Positions 15,612 to 23,989 of a DNA stretch of 63,370 nt are shown here, piece after piece. Position numbers and translations under genes: made by a program. This DNA comes from JAJYLM01 sp964547905 (GTDB taxonomy: Bacteria; JAMCPX01): assembly GCA_964547905.1 (NCBI GenBank), contig CAZJPN010000029.1:1-63370 (forward strand). The letters are read 5' to 3'. Each line of letters begins with the position of its first letter. Within the stretch, counting starts at the first letter, position 1. A model generated the notes under the pieces. The model had not been told where the DNA came from and ran no database searches. It saw only the letters and a list, made by a program, of their open reading frames with translations.

Positions 15612-16904
15612 CTATTCAAACACCTGCTGATAAATGTAGTCTATATATTTGAAATGTGCATTCAGGTCAAGCATGTTTTGTAGTTCATCTTTTGTAAGGA
15701 GTTGAGACACCTTTTTATCACCTAAAAGCACTTCTACAAAATCGATGCCGGAATCAAAGGCAGTAAACGCCGCTTTTTGAATGATGGTATAAGCATCTTC
15801 TCTTGTCATGCCTTTATCAATAAGTGCAAGCATAACTTTTTCAGAATCATAGAGCCCTTTTGTTATATCCAAATTGGCCTTCATTCTGTCCTCATGTACT
15901 ACAAGATTATCCACGAGCCATGTTACACGGTTGAGCATAAAATCAACAAGTGTTGTTGCGTCAGGTGCTATGATCCTTTCTACAGATGAATGACTTATAT
16001 CTCTTTCATGCCAGAGGGGGATGTTTTCCAGTGCGGCTACCAAATAAGATCTGACGACCCTTGATAATCCCGCAAGGTTTTCAGAAAGGATAGGGTTGCG
16101 TTTGTGAGGCATTGCCGATGAGCCTTTTTGCCCCTGGGTGAAATATTCCTCAGCCTCTCGTACCTCGGTACGCTGGAGGTGCCTTATTTCCAGGGCAATT
16201 CTTTCAATACCCGCGGCGAGGATTGCAAGTGCTGCAAAATACTCGGCATGTCTGTCCCTTGCTATGACCTGTGTAGAATAGGGTTCTACATGCAACCCGA
16301 GTTTTTTACATACGTGCTGCTCTATCGAGGGATCTATGTTCCCATACGTTCCCACAGCACCCTTAATCTTTCCATACCTGACATTCTCAACAGCACTCTC
16401 AACTCTCTTCTTGTTTCTTTTTGTTTCTTCGTACCATGAAACAAACTTCAAGCCGAAGGTAATTGGTTCTGCATGTATGCCGTGCGTTCTCCCTATCATG
16501 GGCAGTGATTTGTATTTCAATGCCTTTTCTTTCAGTACCTTCAACAGTTCATCGATATCGTCGAGTATTATTTTTCCTGCTCTGACGAGTTGTATCGCAA
16601 AGGCAGTATCAAGTACATCCGAAGATGTAAGCCCCATGTGTATGAATCGCGCATCTTCCCCGATCTTCTCTTTGACGGCGGTCAGCAGAGCTATTACATC
16701 GTGTTTTACAACAAGCTCTATCTCGTCAACCCTTTTGGCGTCGAACGCTGCGGTTGCCTTTATATGATCGAATGCAGCCTTTGGTATTCTACCGACCTCT
16801 GCATAGGCTTCACATGCAGCGAGTTCAACATCAAGCCATATTCTATACTTGGTTTCGTTTGTCCATATTTCAGCACACTGTTTGCGACTGTATCTCTCTA
16901 TCAT
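15612..16904 (-). CDS. purB: Adenylosuccinate lyase
   Basis: A protein of 430 residues. It catalyses two steps of purine synthesis, cleaving fumarate from SAICAR and from adenylosuccinate. The fumarase/aspartase signature GSSAMPHKRNP is at about 262-272, with the catalytic serine in the flexible GSS loop. GRTHGIHAEPI and TSSDVLDTA supply the other conserved blocks. The length matches the bacterial short class (about 430). It precedes bioB on the same strand with a gap of about 50 bases, but no functional link is evident. Confidence 0.96.
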   Translation of the reverse strand: MIERYSRKQCAEIWTNETKYRIWLDVELAACEAYAEVGRIPKAAFDHIKATAAFDAKRVDEIELVVKHDVIALLTAVKEKIGEDARFIHMGLTSSDVLDTAFAIQLVRAGKIILDDIDELLKVLKEKALKYKSLPMIGRTHGIHAEPITFGLKFVSWYEETKRNKKRVESAVENVRYGKIKGAVGTYGNIDPSIEQHVCKKLGLHVEPYSTQVIARDRHAEYFAALAILAAGIERIALEIRHLQRTEVREAEEYFTQGQKGSSAMPHKRNPILSENLAGLSRVVRSYLVAALENIPLWHERDISHSSVERIIAPDATTLVDFMLNRVTWLVDNLVVHEDRMKANLDITKGLYDSEKVMLALIDKGMTREDAYTIIQKAAFTAFDSGIDFVEVLLGDKKVSQLLTKDELQNMLDLNAHFKYIDYIYQQVFE

Positions 16905-16953
16905 AAACTATACTCCTGTAAATGGGTTAATTACGCTTGTAGACTGATAGAGC

Positions 16954-17469
16954 TTATTTTGTCAATTTTTTTACAGCTTCAAGTGCTTTATTATAATCGG
17001 GGTGATTCGTCATATCAGGCACTATTTCTATGTAGCGTATCGTGTCTTCTTTATCGATTACAAAGATCGATCGTGTAAGTAATCTCAGTTCCTTGATGAG
17101 GACACCATAGGCGTTACCGAATGATGCTTCCCTGTGATCCGAGAGCGTCCTGATCTTGTCTATACCGCCTGCCGCACAGAAACGTGATATGGCAAAAGGC
17201 AGGTCCATACTCAGGTTTATAATCACCATGTCAGAGGGCAGTTTGCCTGCCTCTTCATTGAATCTCGTTGCCTGTAGATTGCAAACAGAGGTATCCAGAG
17301 ATGGTGTGACACTAAATATTTTTATTTTTCCAGAAAAATCCTTCAGCCGTATCTCTTTTAAATCTTTATCTAACGCAACAAAATCGGGTGCTTTATCGCC
17401 GACCTTGAGTGCTGTGCCGAGCAGCGTGAGCGGATTTCCTTTTGAGGTAACAATATTTTTTCTTTCCAT
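16954..17469 (-). CDS. tpx: Thiol peroxidase (Tpx), atypical 2-Cys peroxiredoxin
   Basis: A protein of 171 residues, typical length. It reduces hydrogen peroxide and alkyl hydroperoxides with electrons from thioredoxin. The peroxidatic cysteine is C63 in TPSLDTSVCNLQ and the resolving cysteine C98 in ISRFCAAGG, the spacing expected of Tpx. The opening VTSKGNPLTLLG is also characteristic. A strong AGGAGGATG ribosome site precedes the ATG at 17469. The miniature repeat copy B lies just upstream of the gene and may carry or disturb its promoter. Confidence 0.95.
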   Translation of the reverse strand: MERKNIVTSKGNPLTLLGTALKVGDKAPDFVALDKDLKEIRLKDFSGKIKIFSVTPSLDTSVCNLQATRFNEEAGKLPSDMVIINLSMDLPFAISRFCAAGGIDKIRTLSDHREASFGNAYGVLIKELRLLTRSIFVIDKEDTIRYIEIVPDMTNHPDYNKALEAVKKLTK

Positions 17470-17884
17470 ACATCCTCCTTTTAGTTCATATTTTTATTCA
17501 CCCCGTTAGAAATCCCTGCCATTTATGACAGGGATAAGATGATAAATTTTAAAGTCCTTAAGGAATGGCGTGGTATTCAGCCGCGTCATTTCTTACGGGG
17601 TCTTCTCAATAATCATAATCATTATAAAATACCGAAGCAATAGACCAGCATGTCTTGCTTTCAAGAAACAATATTCTCTATCTATGACAACAACAGAATC
17701 TTATTGTTGGCTAAATTCAAAAAGTGGACTGACTTTAAATCAGATGGTCTTTGTACAAATGTATAAGACTACCGACCAGTGAAAAAAACTGAGGCAGATA
17801 AGATTTCATCTCCTGTTGAAAAAGAATATTGTACCATGCAATATTTTGTTGTATATATTACTTAGCTTGTCTGGAGGGTATAAA
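17470..17884. other. Non-coding stretch upstream of tpx
   Basis: It contains miniature repeat copy B and, at about 17827-17847, a hairpin with stem AATATTG/CAATATT. An ATG-initiated frame of about 30 codons near 17683 is not credible. Nothing else is recognised. Confidence 0.4.
17503..17598 (+). repeat. Miniature inverted-repeat element, copy B
   Basis: The left end CCGTTAGAAATCCCTGCCAT matches copy A. The right end ATTTCTTACGG is the inverted left end with one mismatch, and pairing can extend two bases outward on both sides (17501-17513 with 17588-17600). It sits about 30 bases upstream of tpx. Confidence 0.7.
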
Positions 17885-18102
17885 ATGACAGTAGACACTA
17901 AAAAAATATTAAAAATGCAATGGAACTTCCCCCTATAGAAAAGGCAAATCTCGTTAAGAGACTCCTTTCCAGTTTAGAGGAGCCGGATAAACACATAGAT
18001 AGTTTATGGCGAAAAGAGGTTGAGAAGCGGGTTAAAGCATATAAAGCCGGAGAAATTAAATAAGTTACACTGAAAGAAGTGGTGTCGAAATATGTGAAAT
18101 AA
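17885..18102 (+). pseudogene. Decayed antitoxin of a type II toxin-antitoxin module (TIGR02574-like)
   Basis: After a good GGAGGG site the ATG reads MTVDTKKILK, then falls out of frame at an A-run (17910-17915); one extra A would restore reading into ELPPIEKANLVKRLLSSL and DSLWRKEVEKRVKAYKAGEIK, the pattern of short 'addiction module component' antitoxins. After that comes an in-frame TAA (18061-18063), and the normal family ending reads on past it as VTLKEVVSKYVK. So there are two lesions: a one-base deletion and a nonsense codon. A 47-residue fragment could still start at 17920. Confidence 0.7.
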
Positions 18103-18220
18103 TGGAGATACGTTTCCTTGAGATAGCTCAAATTGAACTTGATGATGCAGTTGAGTATTATAATTCTCTGGATTGGGTAATGAATTTTTATTAGAGGTGT
18201 TAGTAGTCATAAATCGTTAA
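18102..18220 (+). pseudogene. Decayed ParE/RelE-type toxin remnant
   Basis: The ATG at 18102 overlaps the old antitoxin stop, as expected in an intact module. It reads MEIRFLEIAQIELDDAVEYYNS, a clear ParE/RelE N-terminus. Reading then shifts frame: the family continuation GLGNEFLLEVL is found one frame over after a small deletion, and ends in a stop at 18218-18220. Only about 35 of an expected 95-100 residues remain, so no toxin can be made. Confidence 0.7.
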
Positions 18221-18270
18221 AAGGCAATGCCAGAGCACTCCGAAAGCATATGACAAATGCGGAGATAAAA
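18190..18270 (+). pseudogene. Possible N-terminal remnant of a DUF559-type protein
   Basis: In the frame of the ATG at 18250, the upstream codons read SHKSLKGNARALRKHMTNAE. This resembles the N-terminus of DUF559 endonuclease-like proteins (consensus near 'ARxLRKxMTDAE', from memory). The family's downstream part is missing; the frame runs into a C/G-rich repeat instead. Short and therefore uncertain. Confidence 0.35.
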
Positions 18271-18300
18271 ATCCCTGTTACCAAAACAACAAGAACAAAT

Positions 18301-18353
18301 CCCCCTACCCCCTTTTTCAAAGGGGGAGATACTGGGATTACAAAAGGGGGAGA
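18301..18353. repeat. C/G-run palindromic repeat (PFFKGG type)
   Basis: CCCCCTTT and AAAGGGGG (18308-18315 and 18319-18326) pair around a TTC loop, followed by a second AAAAGGGGG. Repeats translating as PPTPFFKGG are scattered in many bacterial genomes. Here the repeat has been read into an open frame and joins unrelated sequence on each side. Confidence 0.6.
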
Positions 18354-19547
18354 GTACAGAGTAAGCAGTGATTCGGTGGACTTTAACCTCATCGGACAGA
18401 ACCCTACACAAAATGATGCATTATCTGTGTTATGTAAGGATGGTAGTCCCTTTACATCTGCAGGACTCGGCTTTACCACGAACTTCTTAGCCGCGACAGC
18501 GTACAAAGAGAGCAGGTTTGCAGAATTTACTAATATACAAGGATGCAATCCTACACCAACAACTCCTCCTACAAATGGCTATCCGGTGCAGGCATGTGAC
18601 AACGGATACGGCATCATGCAGCTTACACAGGGTATACCCGGAGGATTGAATTATGATTTAGGAAACTATACCAACACCCCAACCCAGAATATGGTCTGGA
18701 ACTGGGTTGCTAATATAAATGCAGGTGAGAATGTTATGATGAATAAGTTTACTGACGAGTCGACTTCAGAAAGTATAATAATAATGAATGTAATAAAAAA
18801 CTGCGGCTCTATTGCCTACTATACCCCACCTACTACAGATCAGATACAGATGAATGTCTGGCAGTAAGCAAATTTTTTGACGTACCAAATTATACACCCA
18901 AGGTTTTAGGTAAATTCGCACTTGATGGTTCTCCTGATACTATTTGGGGATATCCAATAAAAACATTAATTAGTCCTGATGGGTCAAAGATAATTGTAGG
19001 CTGGGAAGATGGAAAAGATTGGATTCCTACGATAGAAATATTTGATACAAGGACTTATAAGTTGGTAAAAAAGATTACTAACACAATATCAATAGCAGGA
19101 GGGCGTGCCGTTCATGCATGTATCTCCACGGATAATAATTTCTTATATACATTTCCTGAGGAAGTAGGTTCAAGTACAGATAAGAATACACCTTTGTTTA
19201 TATGGAATGATAAGTTGCTCAATATTGATGGTTATAATCTTCAGACTGGCGAGAAAATAACTACTACACTATCTGCTATTTCAACGGATGAAAATTGCTT
19301 GCCTCAGCTTTCTCCGAACAAGCAATGGGTTGTGCAGGATACAGTGAACCATACTCATCTGGATGTATACAATGTAAACACAGGTGAAAAAGTGATTGGG
19401 TTCACAATATCTTCAACAACAGGAAAAGGTGCAGTGCTGGCTTGGGCTAATGACCATACCTTCATCTACAACACGACCCAGCAGCTTATTTACTTCGATA
19501 TTAAACAGAACAAGGTGATCAAGCAACTCCCCATCATCCGTCCATAG
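18340..19547 (+). pseudogene. Frameshifted lytic transglycosylase-like / beta-propeller gene
   Basis: An open frame ending at 18867 carries a lysozyme-like segment: ATAYKESRFAEFTN, with the probable catalytic glutamate in KES, and DNGYGIMQLTQG, typical of SLT domains. At the stop the sequence continues sensibly in another frame (SKFFDVPNYTPKVLGKFALDG) into propeller-like repeats (SPDGSKIIVGWEDG, IEIFDTRTYKL, LSPNKQWVVQD, LDVYNVNTGEKV), which run to 19547 without an early start codon. The simplest reading is one ancestral secreted protein, now lacking its signal peptide and shifted near 18860. Two separate damaged genes are also possible. Confidence 0.5.
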
Positions 19548-19652
19548 GAGCAGGCTGGCTGGAAGCCTGTGGTAGGGAAGTGAAGCTTCTACATTGTCCT
19601 TCACACAAGGGCTTATCCTCAACCACGATTTGGAATGGAAAACCGGTATTGC

Positions 19653-19779
19653 GTCATTCCCGTGAAGACGGGAATCCAGAAAGAAGGAAATGGATTCTGT
19701 GTCAGACACGGAATGACAGAGGGAAACTGGATTCCTGCTCAAGCATACTTTCGAAGAAAACCATGGGCAGGAATGACAA
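19653..19779. repeat. Three tandem inverted units of the GGATTCC/GGAATGACA dispersed repeat
   Basis: Unit 1 (19653-19678) reads TCATTCCCG...CGGGAATCCAG. Unit 2 (19691-19719) reads TGGATTCTGTG...CACGGAATGACAG. Unit 3 (19728-19779) reads TGGATTCCTGC...GCAGGAATGACAAG. Each unit is a stem-loop, and the units alternate in orientation. A related unit is at 54456-54507. Such repeats are common between genes in deltaproteobacteria (general knowledge). Confidence 0.65.
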
Positions 19780-19795
19780 GATTATGGAGTAGTGC

Positions 19796-20122
19796 ATGAA
19801 GATACACATACTTTATGGTATACTTTTGCTCACACTACTTATTGGCTGCACTCAAAGCACGGTTTTAAATAACAAGCAGACTATAAGCTGTAATTTTTCT
19901 GGTTTAAGTATCTTTTCCCACCCGAACGACGCAGGCATAACATTATCCGTTCTTGCAAGGGTACCGGTAAAAGTGAGAATGCAATTGTCAATTCTTTTTC
20001 AGGAACTACAAATTACCAGCATAACAAGTAGAAACTTTTATTATGAAAGAAAGAGTAGAGCGGGAATTAACCACTGTAGTATTTATAGCCACCAACAAAC
20101 AATATTCTCTGTCTCTGCTTGA
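19796..20122 (+). pseudogene. Short lipoprotein-like frame, probably degraded
   Basis: After GGAG the ATG opens MKIHILYGILLLTLLIGCTQ, a good lipoprotein signal with lipobox LIGC (Cys18). The rest (108 residues in all) looks compositionally odd after about residue 60. A neighbouring frame there reads GKSENAIVNSFSGTTNYQ, more like natural protein, which suggests a frameshift. Its position after the damaged gene at 18340-19547 supports decay. No family was recognised. Confidence 0.35.
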
Positions 20123-20196
20123 CATCGCAGAAATGTGCTGATAGCTCAATAAAGATAATGATATGCATGAAACATACTACAATTAAATATGAACGT

Positions 20197-20271
20197 AGGC
20201 ACGTAGCTCAGGGGGAGAGCGCTGCTTTCACACAGCAGAGGTCGACGGTTCGAAACCGTCCGTGCCTACCA
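20197..20271 (+). tRNA. tRNA-Val (CAC)
   Basis: A full cloverleaf can be drawn. The acceptor AGGCACG pairs with CGTGCCT, the D-stem is GCTC/GAGC, the anticodon arm is CTGCT-TTCACAC-AGCAG with anticodon CAC, and the T-arm is GACGG-TTCGAAA-CCGTC. The 3' CCA is encoded. It is nearly identical to the tRNA at 20343 except in the anticodon arm. Confidence 0.95.
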
Positions 20272-20342
20272 TTTCACTGCAGGGTAACCCGTTTCAACCG
20301 TGATGATGTTTATGGCATGTATGGGGAGAACGGAGGTCATAC

Positions 20343-20417
20343 AGGCACGTAGCTCAGGGGGAGAGCGCTACCTTGACACGGTAGAGGTCGGCGGTTCGAT
20401 ACCGCCCGTGCCTACCA
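20343..20417 (+). tRNA. tRNA-Val (GAC)
   Basis: It has the same acceptor and D-arm sequences as the tRNA at 20197. The anticodon arm is CTACC-TTGACAC-GGTAG with anticodon GAC. The T-arm is GGCGG-TTCGATA-CCGCC, and CCA is encoded. It ends seven bases before the thrS ATG, so tRNA 3' processing probably defines the thrS message 5' end if they are co-transcribed. Confidence 0.95.
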
Positions 20418-20424
20418 TTCAATT

Positions 20425-22335
20425 ATGCTGACCATTAACTTTGAAAACAAACAGTATGATATCAAAGAAGGCACCACGGTTAAGTCTTTTTTAGAGAGTA
20501 TGAAGAGACTCGTGCCTTCTGTTGTTATAGCTCAACTGAATGACAGGTATGTAGATCTTTCGTATCCATTGAAAGAGGACAAGGCTGAACTCAAACCTGT
20601 ATTTGTTACGGACCCTGCGGCGTTAAACGTCCTCAGGCATTCGGCTTCGCACCTCATGGCACAGGCCGTAAAGGAATTGTTTCCTAATGCAAAGCTTACC
20701 ATAGGTCCTTCAATCGAAAACGGTTTTTACTATGATTTTTCTACTGCGAACCCTTTTACACCACAGGATCTGGAGAAGATCGAACAACGCATGAAGGAGC
20801 TGGCAAAAAAGAATATCCCTATAGAAAGAATGGAACTTACCAAGGATGAAGCCGAAAAGTTATTCCGGGATATACATGAAGATTACAAGATCGAAATTCT
20901 CAAAGATATTAACGGTACAATATCCGTGTACAAACAGGGCGATTTTATCGATCTCTGTTCAGGTCCCCATGTACCGTCAACGGGATATATAAAGGCATTC
21001 AAATTACTTTCTACAGCAGGTGCTTACTGGCGTGGAGACGAACATAATGAAATGCTGAAAAGAATTTACGGCACTGCATTTCCAGATAAAGAATCTTTAA
21101 AAGCATATCTTGATAGAATAGAAGAGGCAAAAAAGAGGGACCACAGAAAGCTCGGAAAAGAACTTGATCTGTTTTCCATTGAAGACGAGATCGGGTCAGG
21201 ACTTGTTCTCTGGCATCCCAAAGGTGCGGTATTGAGGAATATAATAGAAAATTACTGGAAGGATCTTCATACTGCATCAGGCTATCAATTTGTTTATACG
21301 CCGCATATAGCAAAGCTGTCATTATGGAATACAAGCGGCCATCTTGGATTTTACAGGGAGAATATGTTTCCGTCCATGGAACTCGAAAGTGTGGATTATC
21401 AGTTAAAGCCCATGAACTGTCCTTTCCATATTGCAATATATAAAACCAATACAAGGAGCTATAAGGATTTGCCATTAAGGTGGGCCGAGCTTGGTACTGT
21501 TTACAGATTTGAAAGGTCAGGTGTTATGCACGGCCTTATGCGGGTAAGAGGCTTTACACAGGATGATGCCCATATATTTGTTACACCTGAAAAACTTGAA
21601 GATGAGGTGGTTAAAATACTCGAACTCGCAATTCGATATCTCAAAACATTTGGATTTGAACAATTCAATATTTATCTTTCCACAAGACCGGAAAAGTATG
21701 TCGGCAGTCTCGATAATTGGGCTAAAGCAGAATCGGCTCTCAAGGGCGCACTTGAATCGAGATCCCTGGCATATTCAATCGATCCTGGAGAAGGCGTTTT
21801 TTACGGACCCAAAATAGATATCAAAATAAAAGATATTCTGGGAAGAGCATGGCAGTGCACGACGATTCAGATTGACTTTAATCTGCCGGAAAGGTTTGAT
21901 GTCAGCTATACAGGCGACGATAACCAAAAGCATAGGACCGTCATGGTTCACAGAGCTATTATGGGGTCGCTTGAGAGATTTATAGGAGTTCTTATCGAAC
22001 ACTATGGCGGTGCATTTCCTTTCTGGCTTTCACCTGTCCAGGTAAAAGTTATTGCTATAAATACGAGAAATGTTGATTATGCAAACGAAATAGTGTTAGC
22101 TCTTAAGAACAGGCAGATAAGGGTTGAAGACGATTATAGGGATGAGACCCTGTCGTATAAAATAAGAGAGGCAACTTTACAGAAGACACCTTATTTGTTA
22201 ATAGTAGGAGATAAGGAACAGCAGACAAAAACCGTTACGGTAAGACAGTATAAAGAAACGAAACAATCGGCTCTTGCGGTTGATGAGCTGATGGAGTTGT
22301 TGTATAAAAAAAACAGAGAGAGGATAAATACATAG
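20425..22335 (+). CDS. thrS: Threonyl-tRNA synthetase
   Basis: A protein of 636 residues, full length. It has an N-terminal TGS domain (MLTINFENKQYDIKEG), then the editing domain with HSASHLMAQAVKELFP, the class II catalytic core with MNCPFHIAIY (zinc-ligand cysteine) and motif 2 in LGTVYRFERSG, and a C-terminal anticodon-binding domain (SPVQVKVIAI). It charges tRNA-Thr with proofreading against serine. The ATG lies only seven bases after tRNA-Val, and no Shine-Dalgarno sequence is visible, so translation may start close to a processed end. It is followed by infC with overlapping signals. Confidence 0.97.
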   Translation: MLTINFENKQYDIKEGTTVKSFLESMKRLVPSVVIAQLNDRYVDLSYPLKEDKAELKPVFVTDPAALNVLRHSASHLMAQAVKELFPNAKLTIGPSIENGFYYDFSTANPFTPQDLEKIEQRMKELAKKNIPIERMELTKDEAEKLFRDIHEDYKIEILKDINGTISVYKQGDFIDLCSGPHVPSTGYIKAFKLLSTAGAYWRGDEHNEMLKRIYGTAFPDKESLKAYLDRIEEAKKRDHRKLGKELDLFSIEDEIGSGLVLWHPKGAVLRNIIENYWKDLHTASGYQFVYTPHIAKLSLWNTSGHLGFYRENMFPSMELESVDYQLKPMNCPFHIAIYKTNTRSYKDLPLRWAELGTVYRFERSGVMHGLMRVRGFTQDDAHIFVTPEKLEDEVVKILELAIRYLKTFGFEQFNIYLSTRPEKYVGSLDNWAKAESALKGALESRSLAYSIDPGEGVFYGPKIDIKIKDILGRAWQCTTIQIDFNLPERFDVSYTGDDNQKHRTVMVHRAIMGSLERFIGVLIEHYGGAFPFWLSPVQVKVIAINTRNVDYANEIVLALKNRQIRVEDDYRDETLSYKIREATLQKTPYLLIVGDKEQQTKTVTVRQYKETKQSALAVDELMELLYKKNRERINT

Positions 22336-22841
22336 AAAAAGAATTGCGTTTTAATAGGAAGATCACTGCACGAGAGGTGTTACTTATAGATGCGAATGGT
22401 TCTCAGCTTGGAAGTATGTCTTTAGGACAGGCATTATCGATAGCAGAACAGGTAGGTCTTGATGTTGTAGAAGTATCTCCGAACAGTACTCCACCTGTTT
22501 GTAAGCTGATGGATTTTGGCAAGTATAAATATCAATTGAAAAAGAAAAGCAGAGATTCCAAAAAGTCACAGGTTGTTATAAAAACAAAGGAAGTTAAATT
22601 AAGACCTACGACAGATGAGCACGATGTGAACGTTAAAATAGGGAAGATAAAGGAACTTTTAAAAGATGGTAACAGAGTTAAGGTGGGAGTGTTTTTAAAA
22701 GGTCGGGAGATGATGTATACTGACAGAGCATTTGCGATGCTTGATAAATTGGTGAAAATGCTTATTGACGATGCTGTTGTTGTAGAGGCGCCAAAGCATT
22801 TCGGTAAAACCGTTTATGCTGTTTTAGCAGCCAAGAAATGA
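22332..22841 (+). CDS. infC: Translation initiation factor IF-3
   Basis: About 169 residues. IF-3 binds the 30S subunit and checks start codon and initiator tRNA. Recognised by RKITAREVLLIDANGSQLG, VEVSPNSTPPVCKLMDFGKYKY and the C-domain block KEVKLRPTTDEHDVNVKIGK. No ATG or GTG is available. The choices are TTG at 22344, which lacks a ribosome site, or ATA at 22332, about nine bases after AGAGGA. I prefer ATA, because rare AUU/AUC/AUA starts that IF-3 itself represses are well known for infC. It would overlap the end of thrS by four bases. Confidence 0.85.
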   Translation: MEKELRFNRKITAREVLLIDANGSQLGSMSLGQALSIAEQVGLDVVEVSPNSTPPVCKLMDFGKYKYQLKKKSRDSKKSQVVIKTKEVKLRPTTDEHDVNVKIGKIKELLKDGNRVKVGVFLKGREMMYTDRAFAMLDKLVKMLIDDAVVVEAPKHFGKTVYAVLAAKK

Positions 22842-22865
22842 TAAATTCTCAAGGAGAGATTTAAT

Positions 22866-23066
22866 ATGCCAAAGATAAAAACAAAATCGGGAGCTAAAAA
22901 AAGATTTGCTGTAACAGGAACCGGCAAGGTGAAAGCAAAGAGGCCGGGTATGCGACACTTGCTTGAACATAAGACAAAGAGTAGAAAAAGAAGACTGAAG
23001 CAATATATTATATTTTCCGGTTCTATAAAGAAACAGCTTAAAAGGCTTATACCGACTGCTTCATAA
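22866..23066 (+). CDS. rpmI: Ribosomal protein bL35
   Basis: A protein of 66 residues, typical size, very basic. The signature MPKIKTKSGAKKRFAVTGTG is followed by RHLLEHKTKSRKRRL. It binds 23S rRNA in the large subunit. AAGGAGAG precedes the ATG. It is 24 bases after infC, in the conserved infC-rpmI-rplT order. Confidence 0.97.
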   Translation: MPKIKTKSGAKKRFAVTGTGKVKAKRPGMRHLLEHKTKSRKRRLKQYIIFSGSIKKQLKRLIPTAS

Positions 23067-23162
23067 AGAAATTCAAGATTCAAGACTCAAAATTCAAAAT
23101 TAAAAAACAAAACAATTAAAAAATAAAAACATGATATTCAAGAAAATACAAAGAGGTGTTAT

Positions 23163-23522
23163 ATGAGGGTAAAAAGAGGCGTGACAGCTAAAAAAAGACA
23201 TAAAAAGTATCTAAAGCTTGCAAAGGGATACTGGGGTAGAAAGCATCTTATATATAAAACTGCGAGGGAAGCTGTAGAGAAAGCACTCAAATACAGTTAT
23301 AGAGACAGAAGGGCAAGAAAAAGAGATTTCAGGTCGTTATGGATTATAAGGATTAATGCAAAGACAAGAGAATCAGGATTAAGCTATTCAAGCTTTATTG
23401 CAGGATTGAAAAAAGCTAATATTGAGATTAACCGGAAGATGCTTGCAGAGCTTGCAGTAAACCAGCCGTCGGATTTTCAGAATCTCGTTGATGCATCAAA
23501 AAAGGCACTTGGACATGCATAA
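23163..23522 (+). CDS. rplT: Ribosomal protein bL20
   Basis: A protein of 119 residues. It is an early-assembling 23S rRNA-binding protein, and in E. coli and Bacillus it represses its own operon. The signature KRGVTAKKRHKKYLKLAKGYWGR is followed by RDRRARKRDFRSLWI. AGAGGTG precedes the ATG. The 96-base gap from rpmI is A-rich with near-repeated CAAGATTCAAGA blocks and shows no clear L20-binding pseudoknot. The usual next genes, pheS and pheT, are displaced by 16 kb here. Confidence 0.97.
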   Translation: MRVKRGVTAKKRHKKYLKLAKGYWGRKHLIYKTAREAVEKALKYSYRDRRARKRDFRSLWIIRINAKTRESGLSYSSFIAGLKKANIEINRKMLAELAVNQPSDFQNLVDASKKALGHA

Positions 23523-23548
23523 GTTACAATGTAGAATCAAAAATTCTA

Positions 23549-23577
23549 TTGACATACAAAAACATGTATGCTATAAA
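23549..23577 (+). promoter_or_regulatory. Sigma-70-like promoter for the rpsL-led gene block
   Basis: TTGACA (23549-23554) and TATAAA (23572-23577) are separated by exactly 17 bases, close to consensus. The rpsL start lies 28 bases further on, after TTGGAGA. This is the most convincing promoter in the window and suggests the rpsL-to-rpoC block has its own transcription start even though it sits within the thrS-pheT neighbourhood. Confidence 0.65.
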
Positions 23578-23604
23578 ATAAAAATTTCATTTTTGGAGAA
23601 ATAA

Positions 23605-23979
23605 GTGACAACAATTAATCAGCTTATAAGAGGAGCAAGGAAGAGGACGAAGACTAAAAGTAAGGCGGCAGCCTTACATGGTAATCCTCAGAAGAGAGGT
23701 GTGTGCGTAAGGGTTTATACAACGACCCCAAAAAAGCCTAACTCTGCCTTGAGAAAAGTTGCAAGAGTAAGATTAACAAACGGAATGGAAGTAACCGCTT
23801 ATATACCAGGCATTGGGCATGAACTTCAGGAACATGCTGTTGTGCTCGTAAGAGGAGGAAGAGTCAGGGACCTCCCCGGAGTGCGATATCACATAATTAG
23901 GGGTTCATTGGATACAACAGGCGTAAAAGAGCGGAAGAAGGGGCGTTCGAAATACGGCGCCAAAAGACAAAAGGCATAG
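23605..23979 (+). CDS. rpsL: Ribosomal protein uS12
   Basis: A protein of 124 residues. uS12 lies at the decoding centre and affects accuracy and streptomycin response. Typical blocks are TINQLIRGARKR, TTPKKPNSALRKVARV and RVRDLPGVRYHIIRG. The lysine in TPKKPNS, where streptomycin-resistance changes occur, is the sensitive-type residue. The start is GTG, supported by TTGGAGA ten bases upstream. First gene of the str set rpsL-rpsG-fusA-tuf. Confidence 0.97.
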   Translation: MTTINQLIRGARKRTKTKSKAAALHGNPQKRGVCVRVYTTTPKKPNSALRKVARVRLTNGMEVTAYIPGIGHELQEHAVVLVRGGRVRDLPGVRYHIIRGSLDTTGVKERKKGRSKYGAKRQKA

Positions 23980-23989
23980 GGACAATTAG

